A stretch of 44,216 nucleotides of DNA, taken from an uncultured Acetatifactor sp. Lineage in GTDB: Bacteria > Bacillota > Clostridia > Lachnospirales > Lachnospiraceae. Below are positions 18,343 through 27,512 of the stretch, one piece after another; within the stretch, counting starts at the first letter, position 1; the number at the start of each line of letters is the position of its first letter. Position numbers and translations under genes: made by a program. The notes beneath the pieces are model-generated. The model was not told the DNA's origin. It did not search any database and saw only the letters and a list, made by a program, of their open reading frames with translations. The stretch spans positions 1-44,216 of the forward strand of contig CANQPH010000022.1 in assembly GCA_947625675.1 (NCBI GenBank), given 5' to 3'.

Positions 18343-21092
18343 TCTTCTTCCGTTTTCTTCTCTTCCGTCTCCTTCAGCTCCGGAAACTGCAGGAACACCT
18401 TGAATAGATCCCCGTCCAGTTCGATCTGGAAGGAACCTCCCTGCATCTCCGTCAAATTTTTGGCGATGGAGAGACCCAGGCCGCTGCCTTCCGTGGTCCT
18501 GGATTCATCTCCCCGGATAAAGCGTTCCGTCAGCTCCTCGGATTTCACGTGGAGCTGCTGCATGGACACGTTTTTGAAGGAAGCCTCTATGATCTGATCT
18601 TTTTTCCAGACATCGATGTACACCCTGGTGCCGGGCATGGCATATTTACAGATATTGTGGAACAGATTTTCCACCACCCTCCACATTCTCCGGCTGTCCG
18701 CCAGAATGAAGGTGCTCTCCAAGGGCTTCACGAAGACGATCTGCAGCCCTTTTTCTTCAAATTTGTCCGAAAGTTCCCCGATGGACTGACTCAAGAGCTC
18801 CGTCAAATCCAAACGTTCCTTCTGCAGCACAATGTTCCCGGAGGAAATCTTGGAAGCCTCCACCAGATCGTCCGTCAGCTGTTTCAGCCGCTGAGCCTTG
18901 CTTTCCAGGATGTCGATATATCCTTTCACCGGCTCCTGCTGGATTTTTTCCCGTTTCAACAGATCGATATAGTTAATGATGGAGGTCAGGGGCGTCTTAA
19001 TGTCGTGGGAAACATTGGTGATCAGGTCGGATTTCAGCCGCTCGTCCTTCACGCTGGTGGCCACCGCATTGCGGATCCCTTCCCCGATGTTGTTCACCGC
19101 TTCCGCTATCTCCTGGTTCTCCCCGTGCATCCGGGAGGTTTCCAGCCGGTATTCCACCGCTCCCTGCCGAATCCTCTTGATGGCGTCCACGATCTCTCCC
19201 ATTTCCGCATTGTTGCGGAACAGATAGACCCCCACCAGGGCATCGAACACCAGCAGCCCAACGGCGCAGGCGAAAAACAGCCCGAAGCTTCCCCGTTGAA
19301 TATAGGCCAGCACCACGCCCGCCAAATTCACCACCAAAAACAAATTATAGGGCAGCAGGGTCCGGACGGCAATGCTCTTGTGATAGAGCACCATGGAAAA
19401 ACCCCTGTATACCTTGTCGCACATCCAGTGCAGGAAGCTGTCCTTCCAGAGATTTCCATATTTCAGACGCCGTACAAAACTGTACCAGAGAGTACAATAG
19501 ACAAAGCTTGCCAGGAAGCCGAGGGCCGCCCCGGCGAAGTAAACGATCCAGGTATAAGGTATGGTGAAATTGACCAGGAAACTTTCCGCAGGGTAAGAGC
19601 CCGCCAAGGCCACGGAAAACACCCACTCCGCTCCCCTTTTTCCCAAATAGGCAGCTCCGATCCCCAGGGCGATCACGAATTCCGTATAGGATTTATCAAA
19701 CAGATTGATGCGGACGTCATTCTCTCCGTCTCCCGTCCCCATCCGGCCTGCGGTATAAGTCAGATAGACCCAGATCATCAGCCACAATCCGGCGCAGAGC
19801 GCCAGTATGGCCACGTAGTTCCGACTGTGCAGCACCACCTTGTTGAAAACCTGTCTCGCCTCGGCAAATTGATCCCCCTCCACCCCATAGACATCGGGAA
19901 CGGCGATCCAGATGCGGGTACCCTGGGGAAAGGCGTATTCATAAGTTTGGATGATGCTGTACATATCCTCGTCCGAGACATCCGCATTGCTCTCACAGAG
20001 AATGTCCTCCACGGAATAAATCAGGTATTTCCCCGCTTCCTGAAAATAGTAATCCAACTCATTGGATTCCAGCACGGAAAAACCTTCCGCCAAATTGGTA
20101 TAGCTTTGCGTCCCGCCCTCATCCGGCACTCTGAAAAAATACTGCACATTGGTTTTGCTGCCCGCATAAAGATCACTTCGAAGTTCATACAGGTCATAGT
20201 TGTTGGCCAGGCTTTCCAGTACCCGGTCCACGTTGCTTTCCAGCTTACAATAATCGATCCAATTATCGGCGATCTCCGTCAGAAGCTTTCCATCCACCGT
20301 TTTATATCGACAGCGCAGCATCTGGACCTGAACCTTTTCTTCCCCGTTCTCTTCCACCAGGGAAATGGGCCTCTCCATATGGGACGCCACGTAACTGAAG
20401 GCCATAGCCACCAGCTGTTCCTCGTTGATTTCCATATATTGGTCATAGCGATCCTGCAGCCGCTTCACCTCCTGGAGCACATAACGTCCCCACTCTTCCT
20501 CCCCGTAGGACTGAACCGTTCCCGGTGCCAGCAGGGAACCCAAATGGGCGGATCTGTCCTCTATGGCCTCGTAGGAATATTGCAGCGTATCCCCATCCGG
20601 CTCCAGGTAATAATGGCTGATGTCCAGGAGATGATCGCCGAAGAAATTGACGAATTCCTTCTTGCTCATGGTGTACTGCAGCATCTCCCGATCCGCCTTG
20701 CCCCAGCGAATCAAATCGTCCAGGGTGTAAACCGCAGTCAGGACGGAATCGCTCACTTCTTCCTGTCTGTTGACAAATTCCGTCACGTCGATGCGTTTTT
20801 TCCCGTCATATTCTCCGCCCGTCTCAAACTGTTGACGCATCACCACCAGAGTCGTGATATCGCACACCGCATTATAAAACATCTCGTCGAATATTTCCGT
20901 ATCTTCAAAGGACGCCGCATCATCAAAGGGATCCATCCGATACTGACGGTCGCTTCCCCGGACATTTTCCACCCGGATGATGGATTCCTGAAAAACCATG
21001 ACCACGATAAAAGCGGCAAGCGCCAGGAGCACATGCTGGGCGCTTCCCAACAAGATCCTTCTTAAGGTGTTCCAGTTGTCAGATTTTTTCAA
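18327..21092 (-). CDS. Large membrane sensor histidine kinase
   Basis: The product of about 921 residues has one N-terminal membrane helix (about 14-38), a long extracytoplasmic region of nearly 380 residues, then a block of about six membrane helices (about 425-640), a HAMP-like stretch, a HisKA domain with VSHDIKTPLTS (phosphorylated His near residue 697) and a HATPase domain with GSGLGLSIAKN. It pairs with the response regulator just upstream (7-13 base gap). The signal is unknown; no transporter or cell-wall gene adjoins it. A TTG at 21092 is preferred because AGGAGG lies seven bases before it; a GTG six bases upstream is too close to the site. Confidence 0.9.
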   Translation of the reverse strand: MKKSDNWNTLRRILLGSAQHVLLALAAFIVVMVFQESIIRVENVRGSDRQYRMDPFDDAASFEDTEIFDEMFYNAVCDITTLVVMRQQFETGGEYDGKKRIDVTEFVNRQEEVSDSVLTAVYTLDDLIRWGKADREMLQYTMSKKEFVNFFGDHLLDISHYYLEPDGDTLQYSYEAIEDRSAHLGSLLAPGTVQSYGEEEWGRYVLQEVKRLQDRYDQYMEINEEQLVAMAFSYVASHMERPISLVEENGEEKVQVQMLRCRYKTVDGKLLTEIADNWIDYCKLESNVDRVLESLANNYDLYELRSDLYAGSKTNVQYFFRVPDEGGTQSYTNLAEGFSVLESNELDYYFQEAGKYLIYSVEDILCESNADVSDEDMYSIIQTYEYAFPQGTRIWIAVPDVYGVEGDQFAEARQVFNKVVLHSRNYVAILALCAGLWLMIWVYLTYTAGRMGTGDGENDVRINLFDKSYTEFVIALGIGAAYLGKRGAEWVFSVALAGSYPAESFLVNFTIPYTWIVYFAGAALGFLASFVYCTLWYSFVRRLKYGNLWKDSFLHWMCDKVYRGFSMVLYHKSIAVRTLLPYNLFLVVNLAGVVLAYIQRGSFGLFFACAVGLLVFDALVGVYLFRNNAEMGEIVDAIKRIRQGAVEYRLETSRMHGENQEIAEAVNNIGEGIRNAVATSVKDERLKSDLITNVSHDIKTPLTSIINYIDLLKREKIQQEPVKGYIDILESKAQRLKQLTDDLVEASKISSGNIVLQKERLDLTELLSQSIGELSDKFEEKGLQIVFVKPLESTFILADSRRMWRVVENLFHNICKYAMPGTRVYIDVWKKDQIIEASFKNVSMQQLHVKSEELTERFIRGDESRTTEGSGLGLSIAKNLTEMQGGSFQIELDGDLFKVFLQFPELKETEEKKTEEDGAPS

Positions 21093-21105
21093 GGGCACAC
21101 CTCCT

Positions 21106-21798
21106 CTACTGCTTGTCGATCTTGTACCCCACTCCCCATACCACCTTTAGATAGCGGGGTTCCCTCGGATTAATTTCGATTTTTTCCCGAATATGACGGA
21201 TATGCACCGCCACCGTGTTGTCCGCCCCTATGGCGTTCTCGTTCCAGATGCTCTCATAGATTTCATTGATGGAAAACACCTTGCCCTGATTTTTCATGAG
21301 CAGCAACAGAATGTTGTATTCGATGGGCGTCATCTTCACCGGCTCCCCGTCCACGGAAACCTCCTTGGTATCGTCGTTGATCATCAGGCCTCCCACCTGG
21401 TAAACGAAACGGCTCTCCGAGTTCAGGCTTCCCAGCGAGGTGTAGCGTCTGAGATTGGACTTCACCCTGGCTACCAGCTCCAAAGGATTGAAGGGCTTCG
21501 TGACATAATCGTCCGCGCCGATGTTCAGACCCAGAATCTTGTCGGAGTCCTCCGACTTGGCCGAAAGAATGATGATGGGAATGCTGCTGCTTTTTCGGAT
21601 TTGCAGGGTGGCCCGAATCCCGTCCAGCTTCGGCATCATCAGATCCATGATTAAAAGATGAATTTCTTCCTGCTTCAGGATCTCGATGGCCTGTTCCCCG
21701 TCATAGGCCTTGAAAATCCGATACCCCTCCTGTCCCAGGTAGATCTCAATCGCATCCACGATCTCCCTGTCATCATCGCAAACCAGTATATTAGCCAT
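21106..21798 (-). CDS. OmpR-type response regulator
   Basis: The 230-residue protein has a receiver domain (acidic pocket CDDD, phosphorylated Asp52 in LIMDLMMPKLDG, Lys near 103 in VTKPF) and a C-terminal winged-helix DNA-binding domain (TPIEYNILLLLMKNQGKVFS ... AVHIRHIREKIE). It precedes its cognate kinase gene and follows yraN by 36 bases. Targets cannot be read from the window. Confidence 0.95.
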   Translation of the reverse strand: MANILVCDDDREIVDAIEIYLGQEGYRIFKAYDGEQAIEILKQEEIHLLIMDLMMPKLDGIRATLQIRKSSSIPIIILSAKSEDSDKILGLNIGADDYVTKPFNPLELVARVKSNLRRYTSLGSLNSESRFVYQVGGLMINDDTKEVSVDGEPVKMTPIEYNILLLLMKNQGKVFSINEIYESIWNENAIGADNTVAVHIRHIREKIEINPREPRYLKVVWGVGYKIDKQ

Positions 21799-21834
21799 AG
21801 TTCCTTTCCTCTCAAAAATTATTTTCTCCCCAAA

Positions 21835-22209
21835 TCAGGAATTCCGACGGCAATAAGGAAAAGCGTTCCGATACCAGACGATCTCCCTCCCCAGCATGGC
21901 CACCACGTCATACCGAACGGGGACGGAAGCCGGAATCCCGTGAAGTAGCCGGTAGTAATCGGACACTTCACAAATCTTCCTCTGTTTGGCAATTCCAACC
22001 GCTTCCTCCGGGCTTCCTTTTGTCAGATCTTTTCGGTACTTGACCTCCACGAAGATCAAGTATCCCTCGTCCCGGCCCACCAGGTCCACTTCCCCCCTGC
22101 GGCTCCTGAAATTATGTTCCAATATTTTCACTCCCCTGGCCTCCAGATAGGCGGCGGCAAGGGCTTCCTTTTCCGAACCTTTTTCCCTCTTATTCTCCCG
22201 ATCTCCCAC
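21835..22209 (-). CDS. yraN: YraN/UPF0102 endonuclease-like protein
   Basis: UPF0102 proteins have an Endonuclease/Holliday-resolvase-like fold; function is unproven. The family signature NFRSRRGEVDLVGRDEGYLIFVEVKYR is intact, including the E-V-D and E-V-K acidic and basic residues. The GTG at 22209 is preferred since AGAGGGG lies eight bases before it, giving 124 residues; an in-frame GTG 21 bases further upstream has a poor site. The gene follows rnhB, a standard neighbour. Confidence 0.9.
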   Translation of the reverse strand: MGDRENKREKGSEKEALAAAYLEARGVKILEHNFRSRRGEVDLVGRDEGYLIFVEVKYRKDLTKGSPEEAVGIAKQRKICEVSDYYRLLHGIPASVPVRYDVVAMLGREIVWYRNAFPYCRRNS

Positions 22210-22257
22210 CGATCCATCCCCTCTAATCACAACTGCGGCCTAACCGGCAGCCGCCCA

Positions 22258-23046
22258 TCAAGCCCTTCCGCTCACGTCCTCACAACCGTTCACAAAACTA
22301 TGAATAAAGCTCCTCCGATGGATGGGGGTGGGCCCATATTTTCTCAGGGCTTCGATATGCGCCTGGCTTCCATATCCCTTATTGGCCGCAAAGCCGTATT
22401 GAGGATAGATCCCGTCATACTTCACCATAAGCCTGTCCCGGGTCACCTTGGCGATGATGCTGGCGGCCCCGATGGAAATGCTCTTGGCATCCCCTTTTAT
22501 GATGGGCACCTGGGGAATCTCCACCCCGGGAATGGTCACCGCATCGTTTAAAAGCAAATTCGGAACCACGGAGAGCTTCCGGATGGCCTGCCGCATAGCT
22601 TCATAGGTGGCCTGCAGGATGTTGATCTCATCGATCCTGGAAGGAGAGGAATAGCCGATTCCCCAGGCCACGGCCTTTTGCAGGATCACGTCGTAAAGCT
22701 CTTCTCTTTTTTTCTCTGAGAGCTGTTTGGAGTCGTTGATGTATAAAATGTCACAGTCCTTGGGCAAAATCACCGCTCCGGCCACCACCGGTCCAGCCAG
22801 GGGCCCCCGGCCCACCTCATCGATGCCGCAGATATAGGAACAAGAAGCATATTGCTTCTCATACCTTTTCAGTTCTTCCATACGCCGCTTCTCCTGAGCC
22901 AGCGCTTCCAGCTTCTTCCTGGAGGAAGCGATCAAACTCCGCACTCCGGCCCGCTCATCCTCCCGATAGGCTTCCAGGATCGACGGCCATTCCTCCCAGG
23001 AAGCGTCCGCCAGCCTCTGCCTGATCCGTTGCACACTGTCCGGCAT
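22258..23046 (-). CDS. rnhB: Ribonuclease HII
   Basis: RNase HII cuts RNA in RNA-DNA hybrids and removes misincorporated ribonucleotides. The active-site segment GIDEVGRGPLAGPV is at residues 74-87 (Asp76, Glu77), with further conserved INDSKQLSEKKRE and GDAKSISIGAASIIAKVTRD. A 70-residue N-terminal extension rich in charged helix precedes the catalytic domain, as in many Firmicutes. AAGGAGATGACGAA precedes the start. Confidence 0.96.
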   Translation of the reverse strand: MPDSVQRIRQRLADASWEEWPSILEAYREDERAGVRSLIASSRKKLEALAQEKRRMEELKRYEKQYASCSYICGIDEVGRGPLAGPVVAGAVILPKDCDILYINDSKQLSEKKREELYDVILQKAVAWGIGYSSPSRIDEINILQATYEAMRQAIRKLSVVPNLLLNDAVTIPGVEIPQVPIIKGDAKSISIGAASIIAKVTRDRLMVKYDGIYPQYGFAANKGYGSQAHIEALRKYGPTPIHRRSFIHSFVNGCEDVSGRA

Positions 23047-23070
23047 TTCGTCATCTCCTTTGCGAACCCG

Positions 23071-23616
23071 TCACTGATGCTTCAAAAAACCGAATTTATC
23101 CAAAGGCCAGATCCTCAGCCAGGCCCGGCCGATAATATCCTTCCTATGTATATTGCCCACCGCTTCCGTGCGGCTGTCGGTGCTGTTGTTCCGGTTGTCC
23201 CCCATCACGAAGTATTCGTCCTCCCCCAGCACGATGGGGTTCGCCGCAATGCCGATGAGATCCTTGCTGATGATCTCCCTGCCGTAGGACTCTTTCAGCA
23301 CCTCCCCGTTGATATAGATGGTGCCGTCCTCTCCGATCTGCACCGTTTCTCCGGGCAGCCCGATGATCCTCTTGATAAACAGGGTGTCCTCCTGATATTG
23401 GAAGGGAAATACGATAATATCGAACCTCTGGGGATCCCGGAACCGATAGCTGATCTTATCCACGATCAGATTGTCCCCGTCTGCCAAAGTGGCCTCCATG
23501 GATTCCCCGCTCACCTCCGTCCGCTGTCCCACGAAGGTGATTACCAGATAAGTCAGGCACACCACCCCCGCCAGATAGAGCACGGTACTGATCACTTCTT
23601 TCATTACGCTTTTCAT
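23071..23616 (-). CDS. lepB: Signal peptidase I (first paralogue)
   Basis: Type I signal peptidase, a membrane serine/lysine protease that frees exported proteins. One N-terminal membrane helix (about residues 10-28), catalytic Ser39 in SGESM, catalytic Lys82 in FIKRIIGLPGE, and the C-terminal box VMGDNRNNSTDSR are all present in 181 residues. It lies between rbgA and rnhB; a second lepB sits on the other side of rbgA. Confidence 0.94.
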   Translation of the reverse strand: MKSVMKEVISTVLYLAGVVCLTYLVITFVGQRTEVSGESMEATLADGDNLIVDKISYRFRDPQRFDIIVFPFQYQEDTLFIKRIIGLPGETVQIGEDGTIYINGEVLKESYGREIISKDLIGIAANPIVLGEDEYFVMGDNRNNSTDSRTEAVGNIHRKDIIGRAWLRIWPLDKFGFLKHQ

Positions 23617-23656
23617 TTCTTCATCCCTTATCTGCGCCTGCGGCGCATGTCCTTCC

Positions 23657-24673
23657 TCAATTTGTCTCCCTCTCCGAATCGGCCCGCTTCGGCTTTGCCT
23701 GCGCCGCCTGTCCTGGCTCTGACGTTTTCCGGGCTAATCTTTCCGATACCTCCCGCTCCGGCTCTGACACTTTCCGGGCAACCTTTTCCGGCTTCGCACT
23801 CCCTGGCGCAGCCGCCTTCCGGGCAATTTCTTCCGGCGTCTCCAGCGTGATCCGCCCCAGCTTCCCGCTGCGGAAATCATCCGCCAGGAGCCCTGCCGCC
23901 CTGCCGAGATCCAGGCTTTCCCCTTTGCCGTAACACTTTCTGACCTCGGCGATTTTTTCCAGGATCCGCAGCGGCGTCTCCTCCGCCGCCCGGAATCCGT
24001 ACCGTTCTTCCAGGTTCTCCGGATAGCGCCGAAGCAGCTCTTCCAACAGCTCCAGGGCCATTTCCTCCGCCACGATGATGTCATCATTGATGGAACCGAT
24101 AAAAGCCAGGTTCCGACCCACTCTCTGATCTTCGAACTTGGGCCACAGGATTCCCGGAGTGTCCAAAAGCTCCAGACTCTTGTTCAGGCATATCCACTGC
24201 TTTCCCTTGGTGACGCCTGGCTTGTTGCCGGTCTTGGTACAGGCCCTTCCTGCAAAGGCGTTGATGAAGGTGGACTTTCCCACGTTGGGGATTCCCGCCA
24301 CCATGGCCCGGATGGGACGATTGACGATTCCTCTCTTTCTGTCCCTCTCCAGCTTCTCCCTGCAGGCTTCCTGCACCAGCTTCTGGATGGATTTCACCCC
24401 GGCGCCGCTCTTGGAATTGATTTCCAGCACATGAAGGCCATTTTGCACGAAATAATCCTTCCACTGTTTATTGAGCGCCGGATCCGCCAGATCCGATTTG
24501 TTCAAAAGCAAAATCCGGGACTTTCCCCGGCCCAGCTCATCGATGTCCGGATTCCGGCTGCTTTGAGGCGCCCTGGCGTCCACCAGTTCAATGATCAGGT
24601 CGATCAACCGTATATTTTCTTCCATCATTCGTCTGGCCTTGGTCATATGGCCAGGATACCATTGATAATCCAC
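23657..24673 (-). CDS. rbgA: Ribosome biogenesis GTPase RbgA (YlqF)
   Basis: RbgA is a circularly permuted GTPase for late 50S assembly. Motif order G4-G5-G1-G2-G3 is visible: LLLNKSD (about residue 57), INSKSG, GIPNVGKSTFINAF (about 131), then DTPGILWPK (about 172). It begins with the family-typical YQWYPGHMTKA. The last 50 residues are an unusual low-complexity tail with ARK...P repeats, coded by three copies of a TTCCGGGCAA-type word, not needed for the GTPase fold. The start is GTG with AGGAGG. It is eight bases from the second lepB. Confidence 0.94.
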   Translation of the reverse strand: MDYQWYPGHMTKARRMMEENIRLIDLIIELVDARAPQSSRNPDIDELGRGKSRILLLNKSDLADPALNKQWKDYFVQNGLHVLEINSKSGAGVKSIQKLVQEACREKLERDRKRGIVNRPIRAMVAGIPNVGKSTFINAFAGRACTKTGNKPGVTKGKQWICLNKSLELLDTPGILWPKFEDQRVGRNLAFIGSINDDIIVAEEMALELLEELLRRYPENLEERYGFRAAEETPLRILEKIAEVRKCYGKGESLDLGRAAGLLADDFRSGKLGRITLETPEEIARKAAAPGSAKPEKVARKVSEPEREVSERLARKTSEPGQAAQAKPKRADSERETN

Positions 24674-24681
24674 GCTTCCTC

Positions 24682-25260
24682 CTACCGAACAAAGCCCATG
24701 TCCGCCTCATCCATCGGCAGTCTGAACCATGCCCTCCCTATGATGTCCTCCATTTTGACGGGACCTATATTAGGAGAACGGCTGTCTTCGCTGCCCGCCG
24801 GGCTGTCCCCGATGCAGAAATACTCATCCATTCCCAGAGTCAGGGGATTTTCCGCAATCCCGCCCTCCAAAACCGGCATCTCCACGTACTCGCTGGCTTC
24901 CCCGTTCACATACACCCTTCCTTCCCGAATCTGCACTTCGTCCCCCGGAAGGGCCACCACCCGTTTCGCATAGTAATGAGAATTGTGGTTGCCGTTGGGC
25001 AAAAAAACCACCACGTCCCCCTCTTTTGGCGAAGCCAAAATATAACTGAACCGGTCGATCAGGATCCTCTGTCCGTTATACAGCGTGGGTTCCATGGAAG
25101 GCCCTACCACGTTGAGGGACATTCCCCAGAAGTAATCCAGAACCGCCGCCAGAAAGATCATGATGAAAATACCGGAGATCCAACCGAACGCCTCCCGAAA
25201 CAGGGCGGGATTGATCTTTTTACGTCTTTTGTAAAAATGTAATCCCTGAATATGCGCCAT
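24682..25260 (-). CDS. lepB: Signal peptidase I (second paralogue)
   Basis: A second type I signal peptidase. It has an Arg/Lys-rich cytoplasmic start (YKRRKKINP), a membrane helix (about 27-47), catalytic Ser55 in GPSMEPTLY, Lys99 in YAKRVVALPGDEV, and the box IGDSPAGSEDSR, where Pro-Ala replaces the usual Asn after GDS. The ATG at 25260 (MAHIQGL) has GGAGG upstream; an upstream GTG is unlikely. Two lepB copies flanking rbgA suggest different substrate sets or expression, which the sequence does not resolve. Confidence 0.92.
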   Translation of the reverse strand: MAHIQGLHFYKRRKKINPALFREAFGWISGIFIMIFLAAVLDYFWGMSLNVVGPSMEPTLYNGQRILIDRFSYILASPKEGDVVVFLPNGNHNSHYYAKRVVALPGDEVQIREGRVYVNGEASEYVEMPVLEGGIAENPLTLGMDEYFCIGDSPAGSEDSRSPNIGPVKMEDIIGRAWFRLPMDEADMGFVR

Positions 25261-25335
25261 GACTCCCCATCCTCCAGGAACCCGTCTGTGTTCCACATTT
25301 TTTCACTGCATTTTAAGCATACCACATTATGAAGA

Positions 25336-25368
25336 AAAAGGGAACAACTACTTCCGTAATTGTCCCTC
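25336..25368 (-). terminator. Intrinsic terminator after rplS
   Basis: AGGGA(A)CAA and TTGTCCCT pair across a short loop that has its own TAC/GTA stem; on the minus strand it is followed by TTTTTCTTC. It would end the trmD-independent rplS transcript before lepB. Confidence 0.7.
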
Positions 25369-25395
25369 TTTCTGTCAGTACGGCTTCCGTACCCG

Positions 25396-25743
25396 TTATC
25401 TTATCAACTCTTTGACTTTGGCCTTCTTGCCTGTGCGGTTCCTCAGGTAATTCAGCTTTGCCCGCCTTACTTTACCCCGTCTCACCACTTCCACCTTCTC
25501 CACGTTGGGGGAATGCACCGGCCAGGTCTTCTCCACGCCCACGCCGTTGGATGTCTTCCGCACGGTGAAGGTCTCTCTGTTTCCACCGTTCTGTCTCTTC
25601 AGGACCACGCCCTCGAAGACCTGAATCCTCTCGCGGTTTCCTTCCTTGATCTTACCGTAAACCCTTACGGTATCGCCTACGTTGAACTCGTCAACCTGTG
25701 ATTTCAGCTGCTCCGCCTCAATCTCTCTGATAATGTCTACCAT
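25396..25743 (-). CDS. rplS: 50S ribosomal protein L19
   Basis: L19 lies at the interface of the ribosomal subunits. The 115 residues from the ATG at 25743 ([13 protein letters not shown]) match the family length and contain the conserved [25 protein letters not shown] and [25 protein letters not shown] segments. AAGGAGG precedes this start. It has its own promoter and a structured leader. Confidence 0.98.
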   Translation of the reverse strand: MVDIIREIEAEQLKSQVDEFNVGDTVRVYGKIKEGNRERIQVFEGVVLKRQNGGNRETFTVRKTSNGVGVEKTWPVHSPNVEKVEVVRRGKVRRAKLNYLRNRTGKKAKVKELIR

Positions 25744-25851
25744 GTCATTGGCCTCCTTACAAAAATGGATGTTCATAACACCAATCCGTGCCAGCGGACC
25801 ATCTCGTTTTCACAACGTTAAGATTTTACCATATCCAATCGATTTTGACAA
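25744..25851 (-). promoter_or_regulatory. Promoter and probable L19 leader of rplS
   Basis: Minus-strand TTGTCA (25846-25851), 17-base spacer, TAAAAT (25823-25828). The roughly 75-base leader to the rplS ATG can fold (ATGG with CCAT around GGATTGGTGTTATG). Its place matches the autoregulatory L19 leader known from Bacillus; a covariance search was not possible. Confidence 0.55.
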
Positions 25852-25877
25852 GACTAAGTTAAAAATATTTTTAAAAG

Positions 25878-27311
25878 TTATCGGGGAAATCTCCCGGCCC
25901 GCAGCCACCACAGCTTCCCGGAAGACAAGTAAAGCCCCAGCTTCTCCTGGAGCGCCAGGGATTCCCGATTGTTTTCCATGATGTGGCAATAGGGAGTCCA
26001 GTCCAGCTCCCTCTGGCGGTTGATCAGATACGCTTCCAGGGAGGCCCCCAGGCCCCTCCTGCGGTATTCCTCTTCCACATACAAAAGGCCCATGCTGCCC
26101 TCGTCATGAAGTCCGATGAAACCCGCCAGGCGATCTTCCACGAATGCGCCGTACATGGTCCCGGCCTGGAGCCGGTCCAGCAGATACTCCCGATCCCCGT
26201 ATTCATAGTGGGCCTCCAGGTAATCTAAGTGGCTCAGATCCAGCCTGCGGATATCCTTGTGCTTCACGGGCAGGGCTTCCCTGCTGGTATAGCAGGCCTG
26301 AATGCAGGTGCCGAAGTCTTCCGCTCCGAAAGTGTCGATCAGCATCTCCTTCAAATATTCCTGATTTACGACGAACCATTCCGAACGCTCCCCCGGGCAA
26401 ATTGCGCCGTTCTCCGGCGGAAGAAGCAACGTTTTCCGCAGCTGCTCCACCAGACGGTATGCGCCCTCCACGGTGGAAGCCGTCATATAGAAGGTTCCGC
26501 TTTCCCGATCATAGGTCAGCACGTCCTCTTCCTTATCATAGAGAAGCTCTCCCTTCCCCCGGCGAAGCATCTCCATGATGTGGATATGCTCCCGCTTATG
26601 CAGGGACAGCTTTCGGATGGCCTTCTGCTTCTTCTGATAACGGGCGTACAGATCCGGACGTACCGCCGCCGTCCTTTCCTCGGAGCGTTCCCGTCTCCAC
26701 TCCTGAATCTCCCTGTGGTTCCCGGACAGCAGCACGGAAGGCACTTCCCGGTCATGCCACAGCACCGGCCTGGAATATTGGGGATACTCCAGCAAGTCAT
26801 TGTGGAAGCTTTCCGTTTGGGCGGAGGTCTCGTTGTTCAGGACTCCCGGCACCAGCCTGGCGATGGCGTCGATCATGACCATGGCCGGAAGTTCTCCGCC
26901 GGTGAGCACGTAATCCCCGATGGACACATAATCCGTGACGATTTCCTGCAGCACCCGCTCGTCGATGCCCTCGTAATGGCCGCAAAGCAGCACCAGATCT
27001 TCTTCCTGGGACAGTTCTCTGGCCATCTGCTGGGTGAAAGGACGACCCTGGGGGGTGACATAAACGGTTCGGAGCTTCCGCCCCCGGGCCACCGATTGAT
27101 AGGCATCAAAAACAGGCTGCGCCTGGATCAGCATCCCTGCGCCGCCTCCATATGGATAATCATCCACTTTTCCATGCTTGTCCAACGTATAGTCCCTGAT
27201 GTTCACCGCATGCACGTCGATCAGACCTCTGTCCATGGCCCTGCCGATAATGCTGGCTCCCAGTGCCTGCCTCACCATTTCGGGAAACAACGTCAATACA
27301 TGAAAAACCAT
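25878..27311 (-). CDS. trmD: TrmD fused to a GNAT acetyltransferase
   Basis: Residues 1 to about 235 are TrmD, the tRNA (guanine-37 N1) methyltransferase, with the trefoil-knot motifs DYPYGGGAGML, LLCGHYEGIDERV and SIGDYVLTGGELPA. The reading frame then continues without a stop into a second domain of about 240 residues: a region starting HKREHIHIMEMLRRG and a GNAT fold with LLYVEEEYRRRGLGASLEAYLI (acetyl-CoA loop RRRGLG) and NNRESLALQEKLG. Normal TrmD ends near residue 245. Start ATG at 27311 has GGAG upstream. The acetyl acceptor is unknown; tRNA, ribosomal or unrelated amines are all possible. Confidence 0.9.
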   Translation of the reverse strand: MVFHVLTLFPEMVRQALGASIIGRAMDRGLIDVHAVNIRDYTLDKHGKVDDYPYGGGAGMLIQAQPVFDAYQSVARGRKLRTVYVTPQGRPFTQQMARELSQEEDLVLLCGHYEGIDERVLQEIVTDYVSIGDYVLTGGELPAMVMIDAIARLVPGVLNNETSAQTESFHNDLLEYPQYSRPVLWHDREVPSVLLSGNHREIQEWRRERSEERTAAVRPDLYARYQKKQKAIRKLSLHKREHIHIMEMLRRGKGELLYDKEEDVLTYDRESGTFYMTASTVEGAYRLVEQLRKTLLLPPENGAICPGERSEWFVVNQEYLKEMLIDTFGAEDFGTCIQACYTSREALPVKHKDIRRLDLSHLDYLEAHYEYGDREYLLDRLQAGTMYGAFVEDRLAGFIGLHDEGSMGLLYVEEEYRRRGLGASLEAYLINRQRELDWTPYCHIMENNRESLALQEKLGLYLSSGKLWWLRAGRFPR

Positions 27312-27399
27312 CACCGCTCCGTCTCCCCGTTCTTAGAGTTCAACCGGCATCTTCCGCCCGTTCCCATAGGCTTTTCTCGATCCGGCGGATCACCCGCAG

Positions 27400-27512
27400 T
27401 CCAACAGGCCGCTCTCAGCCCGGCGACCCCTCCTCGGACCAACGGGTCTCCTTCGATCCAACAGACCACTCATCAGATCAGCGAGCCGCACAGCCCCTCA
27501 ATCCAACAGGCC
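27400..27512. repeat. Degenerate repeats at the rimM 3' end
   Basis: TCCAACAGGCC occurs at 27400-27410 and 27502-27512, TCCAACAGACC at 27457-27467, and a diverged ACCAACGGG near 27436. The copy at 27502 contains the last codons of rimM. The 186-base gap to trmD otherwise holds no gene. Confidence 0.65.

Noticed and set aside
18549..21065. Long open frame of 838 codons on the plus strand opposite the sensor kinase
   Set aside because: It is the antisense shadow of the kinase gene in GC-rich DNA, with His/Gln-rich composition and no recognisable domain.
23657..23830. Frameshift in the rbgA C-terminus
   Set aside because: The frame is continuous; the odd tail comes from in-frame repeats, and the GTPase part is complete.
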